A stretch of 64,000 nt of DNA from Ceratotherium simum simum (GCF_000283155.1 NW_004454180.1:17745210-17809209), one strand, 5' to 3'. Shown: positions 1 to 11,759, counted from the stretch's first letter. Program-made: numbers and translations. The notes: generated by a model not told the origin, from the letters alone.

Positions 1-504
1 GCCAGCTTGACGTCCAGCTGCCACTTATGTGTCTGCGCCTGAGGGCGCACTCCAGGCCGGAGCCTGGCAGGAGTCGGTGGATAGACATCCCAGCTCCCTC
101 CATCCTCGGAAGGGATAACCCCGAGGGGCCTGTTTCCCATTGTGTTTGGGGTTCCTAGGAGAGTGGGGGTCCAGATGCCCACAGTGTGGCTTGGGGAGCA
201 CTCCTCCACTGTCTTACCTCCCGGAGCTATTTCTGGAATCGCCTCTCACATACACAACTTGCTCTCAAACCCTCATCTCAGGGTCCACTTCTGGGGAAAG
301 CCAGAATAAGATCCGTTCCAACAGCACTTCGTGGAAAGGAAGTGGAAGGAGGCTGAGGAGGATCCAACAGCACCAGAGGGAAAGCCGAGGGGCTGGTGCC
401 CAGGAGCCACAGAAGGCAGGGGTGGCCAGAGTGGGCCCCTCCTTGGGGGCCCGCCGTGTGGCTAGGAGAGGAGGGCTGGAAATCACCACTGGCTTTCAAG
501 GTGT
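1..504. other. single-copy sequence, nothing recognised
   Basis: No repeat, exon or RNA gene could be recognised. Short open frames occur on both strands but resemble no known protein. Confidence 0.5.
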
Positions 505-864
505 TGAGATAAATTTCTGGGCCCAAGATGGAGCCGCTGCTGCTCAGGTGCCATGTCAGCAGACCGAAACCCAGAAAACCTTCGTGTCCCAGTGAATGCT
601 CCAAGACCAGAGGCACAGCGCGTGCTGTCAGCCAGTCCCCAAAAGGCAGGCCGGCTCTGGGCCTTCTCGCCCCAAACCAGGTGTTCTAGGTGGTCCCCGC
701 CAAGTGGGTACTTTCTGTTTTCTCTTCCTCATTCTTTATTCTTTATCCTATAAAAGCGTCTGCCCCATTTTGCAGTTCTCCAAAAGGTGACTGTCCCCTT
801 CATGAAGTGCAAAATAAAGTTTGTTTGCATCACCTAAATTGTCTTATTTAATCCTTTTTTAACA
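505..864 (+). mobile_element. possible endogenous retrovirus LTR, 3' portion
   Basis: A TATA box (TATAAAAG, 749-756) is followed 58 bp later by a polyadenylation signal (AATAAA, 814-819) and a T-rich stretch ending in AACA at 861-864. This compact promoter plus poly-A layout is typical of the U3/R/U5 part of a retroviral LTR. The left boundary is a guess, placed at a TG in front of 505. No primer-binding site or gag follows, so at most this is a solo LTR or fragment. A chance promoter-like arrangement remains possible. Confidence 0.4.
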
Positions 865-1429
865 AAGCTGTGGGTCTGGGAGTCTGGTCGTGGCGTGCCT
901 GCAGGCCTGCGGGAGAAGGAGGATGGAACCAGTCAGCTCTAGGGGAAGGCACTGATGACGAGGGAGAGGAAGAGGGAAGTGGCGGCCACAGGGGGCACGG
1001 GGTCGAGAGAGGGCACGTTCACTGTCGGGTTGAAGACCCCGCTGAGGGGGGGTGGCGGATCCAGGAGACAGTCAGCACGGTGGAGTCTGGGAAGGCGGCA
1101 GGAGAGACAGCGGGGACCCCCGTGCAGACAGACGGGCCTGTGAGGGTGGCCCTGAGGAGCCGCCTCCCTGTGGGGACGTAGCCCCACATCCCCGGGGAAG
1201 GAGGAGAGCACCCCATCCACTCAGCCCCAAGACACAGGCCCAGCCCGGGGCTACAAACAGTGTGTGAAGGTGGCATTCTGCCCAGTGTTTGGGGCCTAGA
1301 GCACAGAGGGGGAGGGATTGAGACACTGTCACAGAGCACCAACCAGGATCAGCCCGAGTCTGGCCCCACCAGCTCCAAAGGCTTGTCTGCGCATCTGGTA
1401 GATGGACCACCGGACTTGAGCCGCATTCC
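865..1429. other. GC-rich single-copy sequence
   Basis: Purine-rich, moderately CpG-containing sequence with overlapping open frames on both strands. The frames match nothing I recognise and reflect base composition. Confidence 0.45.
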
Positions 1430-1515
1430 TTCCATTCTGGAGCTGTGTGACCTTGGGTCAGTGGTCTCAGCTTCTCTGGGCCTCAGTTTCCTCACCTATA
1501 GGCTTAACAGGAAGA
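1430..1515 (+). repeat. MIR SINE fragment
   Basis: Contains the MIR core phrases CTGTGTGACCTTGGG and CCTCAGTTTCCTCA in the right order and spacing. MIR is an ancient tRNA-derived SINE spread by L2. This copy is truncated and diverged. Confidence 0.8.
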
Positions 1516-1797
1516 ACCAATCAGAGAACACGAGCCTCTGTGCCTTCACTTCATCAGTACTGATTCATTTTTTCAGATGACAAATATGTACCGAGGGTCT
1601 CGGGGGCTGTGCCAAGCGTCTGCATGGAGCCGCCCACCCTGCAAGCCCAGCCCCTGCCATGAAGAGCATAGAAGGGGACAGACACACACACAACCTGTGT
1701 TCCAGTGGGGGGACAGTGGCCGAGGGCCACCCAGGCTGCTGCCAAGGGCAGAGGGCCGCCTGAGCCTCCGGTGGAGGGCCAGTAGGAAGAGGAGTCT
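1516..1797. other. unassigned sequence
   Basis: No clear repeat. The segment near 1577-1625 faintly resembles the distal part of a MIR but is too diverged to call. Confidence 0.4.
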
Positions 1798-2330
1798 CAG
1801 TTATTTGTGTCACAACAAAGCACCCCAACATTTAGTGGTTTAAAGTGTGAATGATTTACGTGTGATCCCAGTGATTATTGTATTATTCCCTCTCGTGGTC
1901 CTACAGGTTGACTGCACTTAGCTGGGTGGTTCTCCTGCGGCTGCAGCCACATGGTGGCTGAGGCTGGCCTCACATTCAAGGCTTCCTCACGCCCCTGTCT
2001 GTGGCAGATGCCTGCTGCCGGCTGGCCCTCCGCTGGGGCTATAGCCCAGAGCACCGTGCATGGCCTCACCATGTACTCTGTGCCTAGGCTCCCTTACAGC
2101 ATGGCAGCTGGACTCCAAGAGCAGACGTCCTAGGAGACAAGAGATAGAAGCTGTATCGCCTCTTCTGCCCTCGCACCAGCAGCAGTGTAGGTCATTTCCA
2201 GTGTCTCCATGTGTTGGCCAGTCGTTAATGCCGGCCCAGATTCAAGGCGAACAGATAGACTCCACCCCTCGAGGGGATGAGTGTCAACATCGCATTATAA
2301 AAAGAGCATTGGGACAGGTGTGATGTGACA
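1798..2330 (-). mobile_element. LTR-type interspersed repeat (ERVL/MaLR-like)
   Basis: Landmarks of a familiar mammalian repeat appear in order: a tract resembling TTACCCCAACATTTAGTGG near 1820, AGCTGGGTGGTTCTCCTGC near 1920, CCCAGATTCAAGG near 2237, and GACTCCACCCCTCGA near 2258. The orientation is that of the reverse complement of an LTR. The exact subfamily was not established. Confidence 0.55.
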
Positions 2331-2690
2331 GCCATTCTTGGGAAACATAGCCTCCCCCAGGGAGGGAGGCAGAGCAGGTATCCCCAGAAGATGACCCTGG
2401 TCAGCATTGGAAGGATGAGTGGGTGTCTCTCTGATGAAGGAACCACATGAGACTGGCTGGGGCAGTGGACAGCAGGTGTGTCCAGGAAGCTGGAGGGGCT
2501 CCATACTGATGGAGCCAGAGGGCTGGGAGCCGAGGGGAGGAGACATATGTAGCCCATGGACCCCTTGCAAACCCAGGCAGTCAACGTTCGCCGCCCTTGA
2601 GCACTTGTGTCTGTGTGCCAGTCTCCCTGGGGACATGGATGACTAGCAGTAATGCCCAATGCTGGGAAAGGGTCTTAACACTCCAGCCCT
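2331..2690. other. unassigned sequence
   Basis: Nothing is recognised apart from GGGAAACATAGCCT near 2340, which may be the tail of the preceding repeat. Confidence 0.4.
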
Positions 2691-2693
2691 GAG

Positions 2694-3003
2694 CTGCCCA
2701 CCTGCAGCTGCCAGCCACATGTGGCTCTGAGCTTGAGAAGTGGCTGCTGAGAACAGGGATGTGCTCAGAGGGTAAAATGCATCCCAGATTTGGAAGACTT
2801 AATACCAAACAGAATGTAAACTATCTCATGCGTGATCTTTTATATCAATGACATGATGAAATAGTATTTTGGATATATTGGGTTAGATAGAACATACTCT
2901 TAAAATTGATTTCACTTGTTTCTTTTTATTTTCTTAATGTGGCTACTAAAACACTGTAAAGTATGTACGTGGCCCACAGTATACTTCCACTGGGCAACAC
3001 GCT
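2694..3003 (-). mobile_element. ancient DNA-transposon fossil of the AGCCACATGTGGCT type
   Basis: Begins with CCAGCCACATGTGGCT, then carries a decayed AT-rich body with GGGTTAGATAGAACATA and ATTGATTTCACTTGTTTC. It ends with TGTGGCTACTA and a diverged partner of the start. The same landmarks recur at 16039-17095 and, in the other orientation, at 31636-32078, which confirms a repeat family. I recognise it as a common short non-autonomous mammalian element but do not assign a family name. Confidence 0.7.
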
Positions 3004-4250
3004 GTGGTCAGTAGACGCCTGGGGACACCAGGCTCTCCCTCTCCGTGCTTGCTCATGCTCGTTCCCCTGCCTGGGCGTCCTCCGCCCTGCTCCCAATCCC
3101 TGCAAACCCTGTTGCTCCCAGAAGTCCCGCCAGCCTTCTCCCCAGGCCCAAATCAAGTCCGCCAAGCTTTGTCTTCTGACCAACTTGTCCGTGTTTGGGC
3201 CTAGATGTGATCCCTGCCTGAGGTTTCTGATAAGAACATCATTTAACGGGCTAAAATGCAGTTAAGATCTCTGGTTTCCACGGGCCTCTTTCTCAGAAGA
3301 ATCCAGATTCTGGGGCAACAATTAACACTGCAACAGAGAAGAACACAGCTTCGACACAGCCCCATGCACGTAAACATGGGTAATTCAGGCCCTGGGCAAT
3401 GTTAAATCAAGGTCACGGGGTGCATTTCCCATTTCAAAGCCTCAGAAAATGAGAGGAAAACAGTTCAGAGAGAGCACCCTCGCAGCCCCTTGGCAGAGAG
3501 ACCACAACTTACCTGATTACCAGAAAAAATACAGATCATTTCTCTCCTACCTACGATTCCAGAGCCGAATGCATGGAGGCCTGCCCCTTGACTTCTTCGC
3601 AAAATCCACCCACAATCGCGAACCCTATGTCTTTTCTTGGACTGGTTTTTAGCAGGAGGACGTGCACTTCTAGCCCCGGTAGAGAGGGTTAGCTTTCTGA
3701 TCCTTTTCTAGGTCGGCAGTGTTGCTATAAAATAATTAACGTTTATGCTGACATTTCTCCTGCTAGCTCTCTGCCTAGAAATGCCCTATTTTCAGAAAGC
3801 TCGGTAAGATGCTCATTGAGCGTTTTTCTCCCTAATAAGAAATGCAGTCGAGAAGGATGATCGAATGCTCTTGGCTCACTCAAAAACTTCAAGAATTTAA
3901 ACCATCTCCACCAGGCATGGAAAACATTCCCTAGGAGGAACATGGTAAGCAATAAATATCTAAATACACAAAACACGTCTACAGAGGGGCCAAGGGCTGC
4001 GTGACACGTACAGACAGATTCTCAAATATAGACTTAAGCATAAATAGATACTCTGTTCAAATTCAGCCAGCCAATAAATATATGTGGAATTACGGCCACC
4101 ACTCTTTGAAACTCGAAATGGGACTGCAGCTGACTCTGACTCCATCTACCTTTCTCATCCAGCAGGTAGTTCAGGTGGAGCAAGCGAGCCAGGAGGACCA
4201 CGCGTGGTGACTTGAGGCTGCTGGTGGTGCTCACGAAGAATACAGCATGC
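3004..4250. other. single-copy sequence, nothing recognised
   Basis: About 1.2 kb with no repeat landmarks. 3650-3960 is AT-rich and complex in sequence, and could be regulatory, but nothing visible proves it. Confidence 0.4.
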
Positions 4251-4257
4251 CCACCCA

Positions 4258-4452
4258 TGCTAAGTGACTTGCATTATCTCATTCAGTCCCTGCCGTTGCT
4301 GGGAGATGGGTGTTATGACAATTAGATAAGTGGAGGTGGGAAGACACAAATGGGCCGTGTCATTTACCCAAAGTCAGTGGCAGGGCTGGGATCTCGACCA
4401 GCATCATCCAGCTCTGAGCACATGCTCTAACCACTGAGCACACCTCCTCTCA
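4258..4452 (-). repeat. MIR SINE
   Basis: In reverse orientation it shows ATTATCTCATTCAGTCC, then CAGTGGCAGGGCTGGGATCT, then CATGCTCTAACCACTGAGC. These match the reverse complement of MIR from its distal part to the tRNA-related head. It is nearly full length but diverged. Confidence 0.8.
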
Positions 4453-4470
4453 AGGGAAAACAAAGAAGCC

Positions 4471-4498
4471 ATTCATTCACTCATTCATTCATTCATTC
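4471..4498. repeat. (ATTC)n microsatellite
   Basis: About seven tandem ATTC units with one ATTC to ACTC change. It lies next to a TATTCACTGACC-type phrase common at the ends of old SINE and LINE copies. Confidence 0.85.
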
Positions 4499-4884
4499 TT
4501 TTCTCGTTTGCAAATATTCACTGACCACGTACTGGAGGAGATTCCGTATTTGTCCCTGATTAAAAATATTAGCCATCGGTGGCCTCCTTGGGAGACAGAG
4601 GGAGTGAAGGGAGGCTCCTGACACGCAGTCAGCCCCCTTGCTGCAGACACTCAGAACGCTCCAGCCTCCTCTTTCTCTTTTCAGAATTGGAGAGCCGCCG
4701 GCCCGAGGGAAAGGGTATTCACTGTATGGCCAGCAGCAGGGCATGAGGTAACCCAGAAGGGTGTGACACAGTGCAAGGCCCACTTTCCATGCAGAGAATA
4801 ACACCAAAGCTCCAAGTCACTGAGCGAGAAGTTCAGTGTCAGCAGCAGAGTCATCAATAACGAGACACGACATTTGTCGAAGAC
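4499..4884. other. unassigned sequence
   Basis: No recognised feature. It separates the ATTC tract from the next weak MIR. Confidence 0.4.
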
Positions 4885-5030
4885 TCATTTTCGTTAAGCT
4901 CTGGGCTGAGCACGTTTCATTTGCTGAACTTGACACAATAGGGAGAATCATTTTTCCCTGTTATGCTGAGGAAATTAGGACTACAGAGTTAACAAACAAG
5001 GCATTGCAGACTCGAGTCCACTCTCAACAT
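4885..5030 (-). repeat. weak MIR SINE remnant
   Basis: The order of GCTCTGGGCTGAGCAC, a TGAGGAAATTAGGACTACAG segment (diverged from the usual GAGGAAACTGAGGC phrase) and GACTCGAGTCCACTC fits a strongly diverged antisense MIR. Divergence makes this tentative. Confidence 0.45.
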
Positions 5031-5214
5031 CACGCTACACGCGTCCCCAAGACAGCAGCACCCAGAAACGAGAAGGGCCACTGGCATCCAGGCAACGGGA
5101 ATCTTGAAATGGCTCCATGAGTTCTAACCCACAGGCAATGACTTATTTCAATGCATATTCAGTACCTGAAATTTTTAGCACAATCAAAAAAAAGTGCAAA
5201 ATCTTCAGCCTCTT

Positions 5215-5550
5215 AAGATTTATCTTCTTAACGGGGCCGGCCCTGTGGCTTAGTGGTTAAGTGCACGTGCTCCGCTACTGGCGGCCCGGGGTTCGGATCC
5301 CGGGCGCACACCGACACACCGCTTCTCCAGCCATGCTGAGGCCGCGTCCCACATACAGCAACTAGAAGGATGTGCAACTATAACATACAACTATCTACTG
5401 GGGCTTTGGGGAAAAAACGGGGAAAAAAAAGGAGGAGGATTGGCGATAGATGTTAGCTCAGAGCCAGTCTTCCTCAGCAAAAAGAGGAGGATTAGCATGG
5501 ATGTTAGCTCAGGGCTGATCTTCCTCACAAAAAAAAAGATTTATCTTAAC
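5215..5550 (+). mobile_element. full-length ERE SINE with target-site duplication
   Basis: An equine tRNA-derived SINE occupies about 5233-5535. The head is GGGGCCGGCCCTGTGGCTTA with a Pol III B-box GGTTCGGATCC at 5290-5300. A CTGGGGCTTTGGGG linker near 5398 follows. Two copies of the GATGTTAGCTCAG module come next (near 5451 and 5503), then TTCCTCA and an A tail. Flanking duplications are AAGATTTATCTTCTTAAC (5215-5232) and AAGATTTATCTTAAC (5536-5550), differing by a 3-bp gap. This is L1-mediated retroposition. The copy combines the linker seen in the 58910 copy with the GTTAGCTC modules seen in the others. Confidence 0.92.
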
Positions 5551-8500
5551 AACATGAATCCTAGAGCACTATGATCAAAACTCATTTACGTTGTGGGCAT
5601 AGTATTCTGGGTTTGCTCCTGCCTGCCGCTGCTCTCCAACTTGTCCAAGCAAAGGGCTCGGCCTGGGGAGGACAGGAGCGCTGACACCTCAACACCCATC
5701 CTAGTCCAGAAAAGTGAAGGGCGACTTCCCAGGGGTCCAGATTCTGAAAGGAGAGGATAGGCAGGGGGACTCGGGCACGGTTAAGTCCTGAGGTGCCACC
5801 AGTAGAGACTGAATTTCCAAACATCAGCGGCAGGAGAAGTCCCCAATTTGATGGCTACATCTGACCACTCGTGCAGTATCCACATGCTCGAATCAAGAGG
5901 AGCTTCCGCCCATGAAATAAGACGGTGTCTGTAAAGCTTTGGGGACAGAGGCTGGCAAGGAGGAAATGCATGGTGAACACCAGCTGTGGCTGCTGTGGAT
6001 CCTTCAGTCCTTTGTCCTGGCAGGAAATTCGCATTTATCGAGCTCACGGGCCAAACAGGTCCCGAGGGGCTTGGTGGATCCACTGGGCGCATGTCAGTTC
6101 CTGAAAACCCTGCCCCCACGGTACCCTCCTCAAGCATTCACCCTGGGGCTGGACTCCTGGCATGGAAGGGACAAGGGCATCTCTGCTCAGTCCCAGGCAG
6201 CCCAGCATTAAACCTCTTGTGTCTTCAGGAACCCTTTAGGACACGTGCAGAAGGCGTCCGCGGGGAACCAAGGGGTGCAAAGACAGCACAGGGCAAGGGC
6301 CACCTTCTTCACCAGCAGGAGACACGCAGGACACCACAGGAGAGAGTTAACTGATTTTTCTAGTACGTTCATTCCGTGCATCCCCATGTCTCATTCTGTG
6401 CTTCACACCAGTTAGGATTTCTTCTCAGAAGACAGAGGGAGGAGCGGGGAGGGGGAACCCAGTGAGCTCAGCCGTCTTTCCTGTCAGTGGCAGCCATTTC
6501 CAAGGTGTGTAAAGGAAAGAAGCTAAAGCTGTTGCCTGCACTGAGAATTTGAGATGAAGGGAGGGATGTGTAATCTATGCAGGAAACTTGTACTGAGAGC
6601 GAGATGGAGCGGCGGGCCTGGTGCTGCTCGCTCCGCACCCTCAGTGAGGGGCAGCGTCCGCCTCCCGGTGGCCTGGGGACTAGACCTGGGCTGAGATAGG
6701 TCCGGGTGAAGCAGAGTCCAGCGTGCCAACAGCCGCTCCTGGGACTCGTCCTGGGCCGGGATGGGGAGCTGTCGTCTTCCAGAGGGTGGCGGTCCCCCCA
6801 CCTTTCCCGCAGACAGCCCTCGTTGGGGGCTTGCTCTGCCACATGCCACTCTGTGACGCTGGCCACACGTGGAAATGGAGTCTTACTTTCCCCTCGCAGC
6901 AGGAAACGTGGCTGTCTTCCGTGGTGCAGCCCATCTAGAAACCGTCTAAAAGGCTCAGTTCACAGTAAAACACCCTAGATCCAAGACAGGAAGGCAAATC
7001 TTCAACCATCTCATGCTCCTGCTCCTGCGTCCACCTTCCTCCTATTCTGTGGCTGGAATGAAGGCAGTGTAGCCATCACACCGAAGATCTCCGAGGGACC
7101 CAAGTGTCCTCCTCGCCCCTCAAAAGACACAGGAGGCTCATGCCAACCTCAGCTTCCCTTTAGAACAGGCCAGTCCAAGTCGCATGTCAGGGAGGGTTGT
7201 TCCCGCATTGGAAAATCCTGCAGGGAAGCAAGGACCGTGGGCAGGAGGGGCAGGCAAGACCTTCTCCGCCAAAGCTGGCAGCCCCTGCAAGGGCTGTTGC
7301 TTCTAATTTAAATTCTCATCTCTTATTCTATTTTGAGATCCTCTCTGGGGTTTTAGGAATGTCAAGACGTGCCAGTGGTAAAGCCCTGAATACAGAATGG
7401 TCACGCTGGCTGGAGGCAGGCACAGGAATGGAAACAAATCACTCGTCAGGACCGGCCTCCAGGCCTTGGAACCAAAGCTCAGAGTCCAGGAGAGACGGAG
7501 ATGGCTGGGTGCAGGCTAAAGACAAAGAGGCTTTGAGGCTCCCAAGTAACTATGATGCAGAGGAAAGTCGGCCTTTAAATGAGGTTGAGTTTCCCCGGAG
7601 TGATGGTAAACAGAACAGGCAGCCCTTTAAGTGGAAATAAAGTGTGTTCAGTGTTGTCACAAAGCTACAGAACACAGCTTAGCTCAGAGAAGTGGATTCC
7701 ATATGGGAGAGGGAGCAAATCAGAACGCAGGCTCAGGCTCAGCTCAAGGGGGTCCCTTCAAACAGGAGGAAGGGGCACAGGAGGGAGAGAGGGCAGTGGG
7801 GAGATTGAGTGATGGAGCACCGCGGTGGGAGCAAAATGTCACCCTGAGACCTCTCAGCATCCAGGTTCGCCTGCAGCCCATCCCCCCAGGCCTCGCCCCC
7901 AGCCCGACCTCTGCAGCTGAGCCGGCAAATGTCAACGGGAAACCGGTCTGAACTCAGCACGTGTTTACTTCTAAGGATTTTTCACACATTTAAAGATGTT
8001 TTGCATATTTTTTCTAACCGCCCCCCACCCCCAGGCTCTGTAGTATGATTCTGCATTCTTTTTAACTTCATAGCCTGTGCAAAGAGCATTGCAATCTCTA
8101 GGGACCCTGACAGGCATTTGGTAGTTTGATTTTTGGGGGGTGGGGGTAACCATCAAATGAAAACTGAATTGAGCGACAAAGAAAATGCCATTTTGTGTTT
8201 TCTTGGCTTAAAGACAAACAACAAGGGTAACTTCACATGTCGACAATGTTCCAGGTCTAGTTCCTCAAAAACCAAACCAAAGAGAGGTGTGAACTGAAGT
8301 CACAGCCCCCCTCCCTCGGCCGTTATTGGCCGGGCCTTCTGTCACTGCCCCATCCCGCTGTCTGCTCTGCCGTGTGGAGAGGCGGGAAGAACCTCCATGC
8401 CGCCAGAACTCCCTCAGGCAAGTAGAAAGATGGTTTCCCTTCAAAAGCTTTGCGAGTTGACGAGACAATGAATCAGGAAGTGATTGGATTTAGCCTGCTG

Positions 8501-9484
8501 GAAGATAAAGCTGCTGGAGATTTTCGCATTGGAGCCTGGTACCCTTTATATATAAAAACTCACTGACTGTGTCTATTCAGAGCTATGAATTTCCATGTTA
8601 CTAGAGTTTATTCTTTCTTTAGAGAGAAAGTGCTAAATATTTAAAGGCTTAAAGTGGCCAGGAAATTCATAAACGCTCGTTCAAAAATAATTTCATTCCA
8701 TTCTAAAATTGGAAGTGGAGAAAGTCAAGAGAATCAAAACAAGTTGTTAAAATGAGTACTAATGTTGGAGCACGTCTTTGTTTGTTTGTTTCAAATCCAT
8801 TTCATTGATTCTTGGTAAGCCCTAAGAGGAAGTGACTCATGCTGTTCCCCCCACCTGCGCATAGGTGATGAAACCAGGTCCCAGAGGTGGTGCAACTTTC
8901 GAGAATAATCCTCTCACCACAGTGGGAAGGGGTTTGGGCCTCAGAGCCTCTTCCCCCATCGGAATGCAAACTGCCATTCTGGGAGTGTCAGCTGTGTGGA
9001 TGATAATTTCATGCTTTTGCTGTTGGAAGAAGCCTTCCGGAAATGTGCCTCAGGCATACCGTTTGTTGAAAAACTAAGAATGTCACATATACCGTTTGCC
9101 CACCTACTTGGCACTGGGAACTTAATATAGCATTGTTATTTTTCTATGGAGCCAGAATGCTAAATTTGATAGCTAAATAGTTCTTGGATATGTTTCAGAA
9201 AGAAACATCTATATTGGATGCTGACAGCTCTTTAAAGGAACAACAAAAGCAGAATATTTTTCATTTTGTAGAAGGCATAGAATTTTGCCTAAGGCACTTA
9301 AAAAAAAAAAAACTATTAATAGATCCTCATGCACAAGATTCAAGCAGTACACTACCATCCTGAGCAAATTTAAAAGGCGCTGTGCCTGGCTCCCCCTTCC
9401 CCGCCGGGCCCCAGCTAACAGCCAAGAGCAACTGGGCTGAGCATTGGCCTGTAGAGACGCGTTGACTCTATACCTAATATTCTT
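5551..9484. other. long single-copy stretch
   Basis: Almost 4 kb with no recognised transposon. Visible details are a C-run/G-run inverted repeat (8021-8032 and 8135-8146) and an A13-type run at 9300-9312. An AT-rich block at 8460-8760 contains CCCTTTATATATAAAAACTC. No open frame has recognisable protein character. The absence of repeats over this length is itself mildly unusual here. Confidence 0.45.
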
Positions 9485-10545
9485 CGCTCTTTCTTCACTT
9501 CACCATGTGTCTTGGGGTTCACTACATGTGTGTACATATTTTTTCCTTAAGAGGATGGAATGCATTTTATTCAACAACTTTTCCTGTTGACAAACAGTTA
9601 GCTTGTTTCCAATCCAACAGCCAAAAAAATAAACCAACTCATTTGAATTTGCAATTCCCTGAGACTGAGTATTTTTATAAATGTCTATTATCCACCTGTA
9701 TTTCACTGTCTGTGAATCACCAATTTATTTTTTCCATTTTTCTATTTCATTGTTTACATTGTTCTTAAGGTTTTATAGGTAATCTTTATATATTCTGGAT
9801 ACTATTTCTTCGTTTGCTCAATATTTTCTTCCTCTCTGTTACTTGTCTTCTCTAAGTGTTTCAGAACAACTATTCTTCTGCACTTTCTTTTGCATGTAAA
9901 CTTGAGATTCAGCTTCTCAATTCTAATTTTTAAAAAATCGCATTTGGGTTTTGACTGTGATGGAAATGAATGTATATTATTTGGGAAGAATCGAAATCTT
10001 TACAATATTGAGATGTCCTTTCAGAAGAATGGTATGTCTACCATTTATTCAAAATTTTTTATGTTCTTCTTTAAGGTTCAACAGTAGATTCCTGATAGAT
10101 GGCCTCTATGAGGTTGAGGAAATATTTTCTATTAATAAGTTAATGAGGATTATTTACTTAATTAGGAAAGACTATTGAATATTTAAAAACATTTTCATAT
10201 CCATTGAGGAAATATATGGTTTTTCTCCCAGGGCACTAAGGGAGTAAATTGTAGCAATAGATTTTCTGATAGTGAACCATCCTTACATTCCAGGTATAAA
10301 TGCTAACTGTTCATGGTATTTTACTTCTTTAATACACAATTAGAATCAGTGAGCTAATTTTATTTTAGGACTTTCACATTTAGGTTCATAAGTGAAATAA
10401 ATCTGTAATTTTTTCTTATATTGTCTCCATCTAGTTTGGGATAAAGATTATATTAATACCATACAATGTGTTGGGACGTATGTCGTATTCTCCACTTACT
10501 GGAAAAAATATACATAAGATGAGGATTATTTATTCCTTGCAAGTT
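9485..10545 (-). mobile_element. decayed antisense L1 ORF2 fragment (RT region)
   Basis: The plus strand reads as the reverse complement of an L1 reverse-transcriptase region. AACCATCCTTACATTCCAGG near 10278 and TTCATAAGTGAAATAAATCTG near 10385 are classic landmarks of this part of L1 ORF2. GATGTCCTTTCAGAAG near 10012 also fits. It is heavily mutated with many stops and is dead. A MaLR LTR at 10602 and a MER20 at 11310 separate it from a second antisense L1 piece at 11760-12560, probably the same original insertion. Confidence 0.75.
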
Positions 10546-10601
10546 TGGTAGAACTCACATGTACCATCAGAATCTGGGCTTTTTTTGAGGGGGGGGAAGG
10601 T

Positions 10602-10948
10602 TGTCTTAGTCCATTTGGGCTGCTGGAACAAACAACCATAAACCAGGTGGTTTATAAACCACAGAAACTTATTTTTCACACTTCTGGAGGCTGCAAGTCA
10701 GAAATCAGGGGGCCAGCGAGGTCAGAGGCGGGCCCTCTTCTGTGCAGACTTCTTGTTGTATCTTCACATGAAGGAAGTATTAAGGGAGCTCTGTGAGGTC
10801 TCTTTTATAAGGGCACTAATCCCCTTCATGAGGGCCCCACTCTCATGACCTACTCACCCCCCAAGGCTCCATCTCCTGATAATATCACATTGGGTGTTAG
10901 GACTCCAACATATGAATTTTGGGGGACACAAACATTCAGACCATAGCA
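10602..10948 (-). mobile_element. MaLR-type (MLT1/MST-like) solo LTR
   Basis: It starts TGTCTTAGTCCATTTGGGCT and continues with GGTGGTTTATAAACCACAG, CTTCTGGAGGCTGCAAGTCA, TTTTATAAGGGCACTAATCC and CATATGAATTTTGGGGG. It ends CATTCAGACCATAGCA. This is the complete reverse complement of a MaLR LTR. It lies inside the antisense L1 region, so it inserted later. No internal retroviral sequence is attached. Confidence 0.88.
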
Positions 10949-11309
10949 GGGGGTGCTTTGGAAAGGAGCATTCTCACAATAAGTCGGGTACCCTAGGAGG
11001 CCACCTTCTCTTGTACTTTCTCCTGCTTTCATGATTTAAAGATAACTTACCAGGCATCAGTTGTGTTTGTCCCCAAATCTACTTATGATGAGTGTACCTG
11101 TTGTAATAATTTTATTTAATTTACTATTATATAAGCCAATGGAATAAATGCAAAAAAAGAATTCATTTTTAGGAAGACTAAGTTGAAGCTTTAGGAGGCC
11201 TAGAGAGTTGAGTCACTAAGATAAATGGTTTAGATTTAAATGTGCGAATACAACTGGAAACGACGGGTGGGGGCAGGAATCAGAAACCTCTGCACCCTTC
11301 CTACGCAGC
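10949..11309. other. unassigned sequence between L1 pieces
   Basis: Position suggests highly decayed L1 sequence, but no landmark is clear. It contains an A7 run near 11152. Confidence 0.35.
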
Positions 11310-11450
11310 GTGTGGTCTCTGGACAGAGCACCAGCACTACCTGGAAACGTGTTAGAACTCTCAGGCCCGCTCCAGACCCACTGAGTCACACTCTGCGTTT
11401 GAACAAGATCCCGAGAGATGTGCAGACACATTACAGTCTGAGAAGCTCTG
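11310..11450 (-). mobile_element. MER20-like hAT-Charlie fossil
   Basis: Reads GTGTGGTCTCTGGACAGAGC, CACTACCTGGAAACGTGTTA, CAGACCCACTGAGTCACA, AACAAGATCCC, then AGTCTGAGAAGCTCTG. This is the reverse complement of a MER20-type non-autonomous DNA transposon, nearly full length. Confidence 0.8.
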
Positions 11451-11759
11451 AGGTAGAAGGATTCCACACTCAGACTACATTAACTGTCTTAACACTCTTG
11501 AAACTGGAAATTGTTGATGGTGCATTATAGGTGTGATTTCTGTAGGAAAGAGGATGTAGATATCCACTCAGCAGACCCGTTTTCAAAGAAAAGGCCTTGA
11601 ACCTACATTAAAGATTGCTGAGTGAATATCTGTTTTTACGTTTTCAGTTGCAGTAAAACGTTTGAGGTCTGTAAGGACTTTTTTTTATGATTCCTCCCTT
11701 CAACACACTTTTTCACTTAACCAACTGACTACAGGTCTGGACTGTGTTGAATAAGAGAA

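Noticed and set aside
3449..3652. 67-codon frame in repeat-free DNA
   Set aside because: Short, with no recognisable motif and no adjacent splice evidence I can defend.
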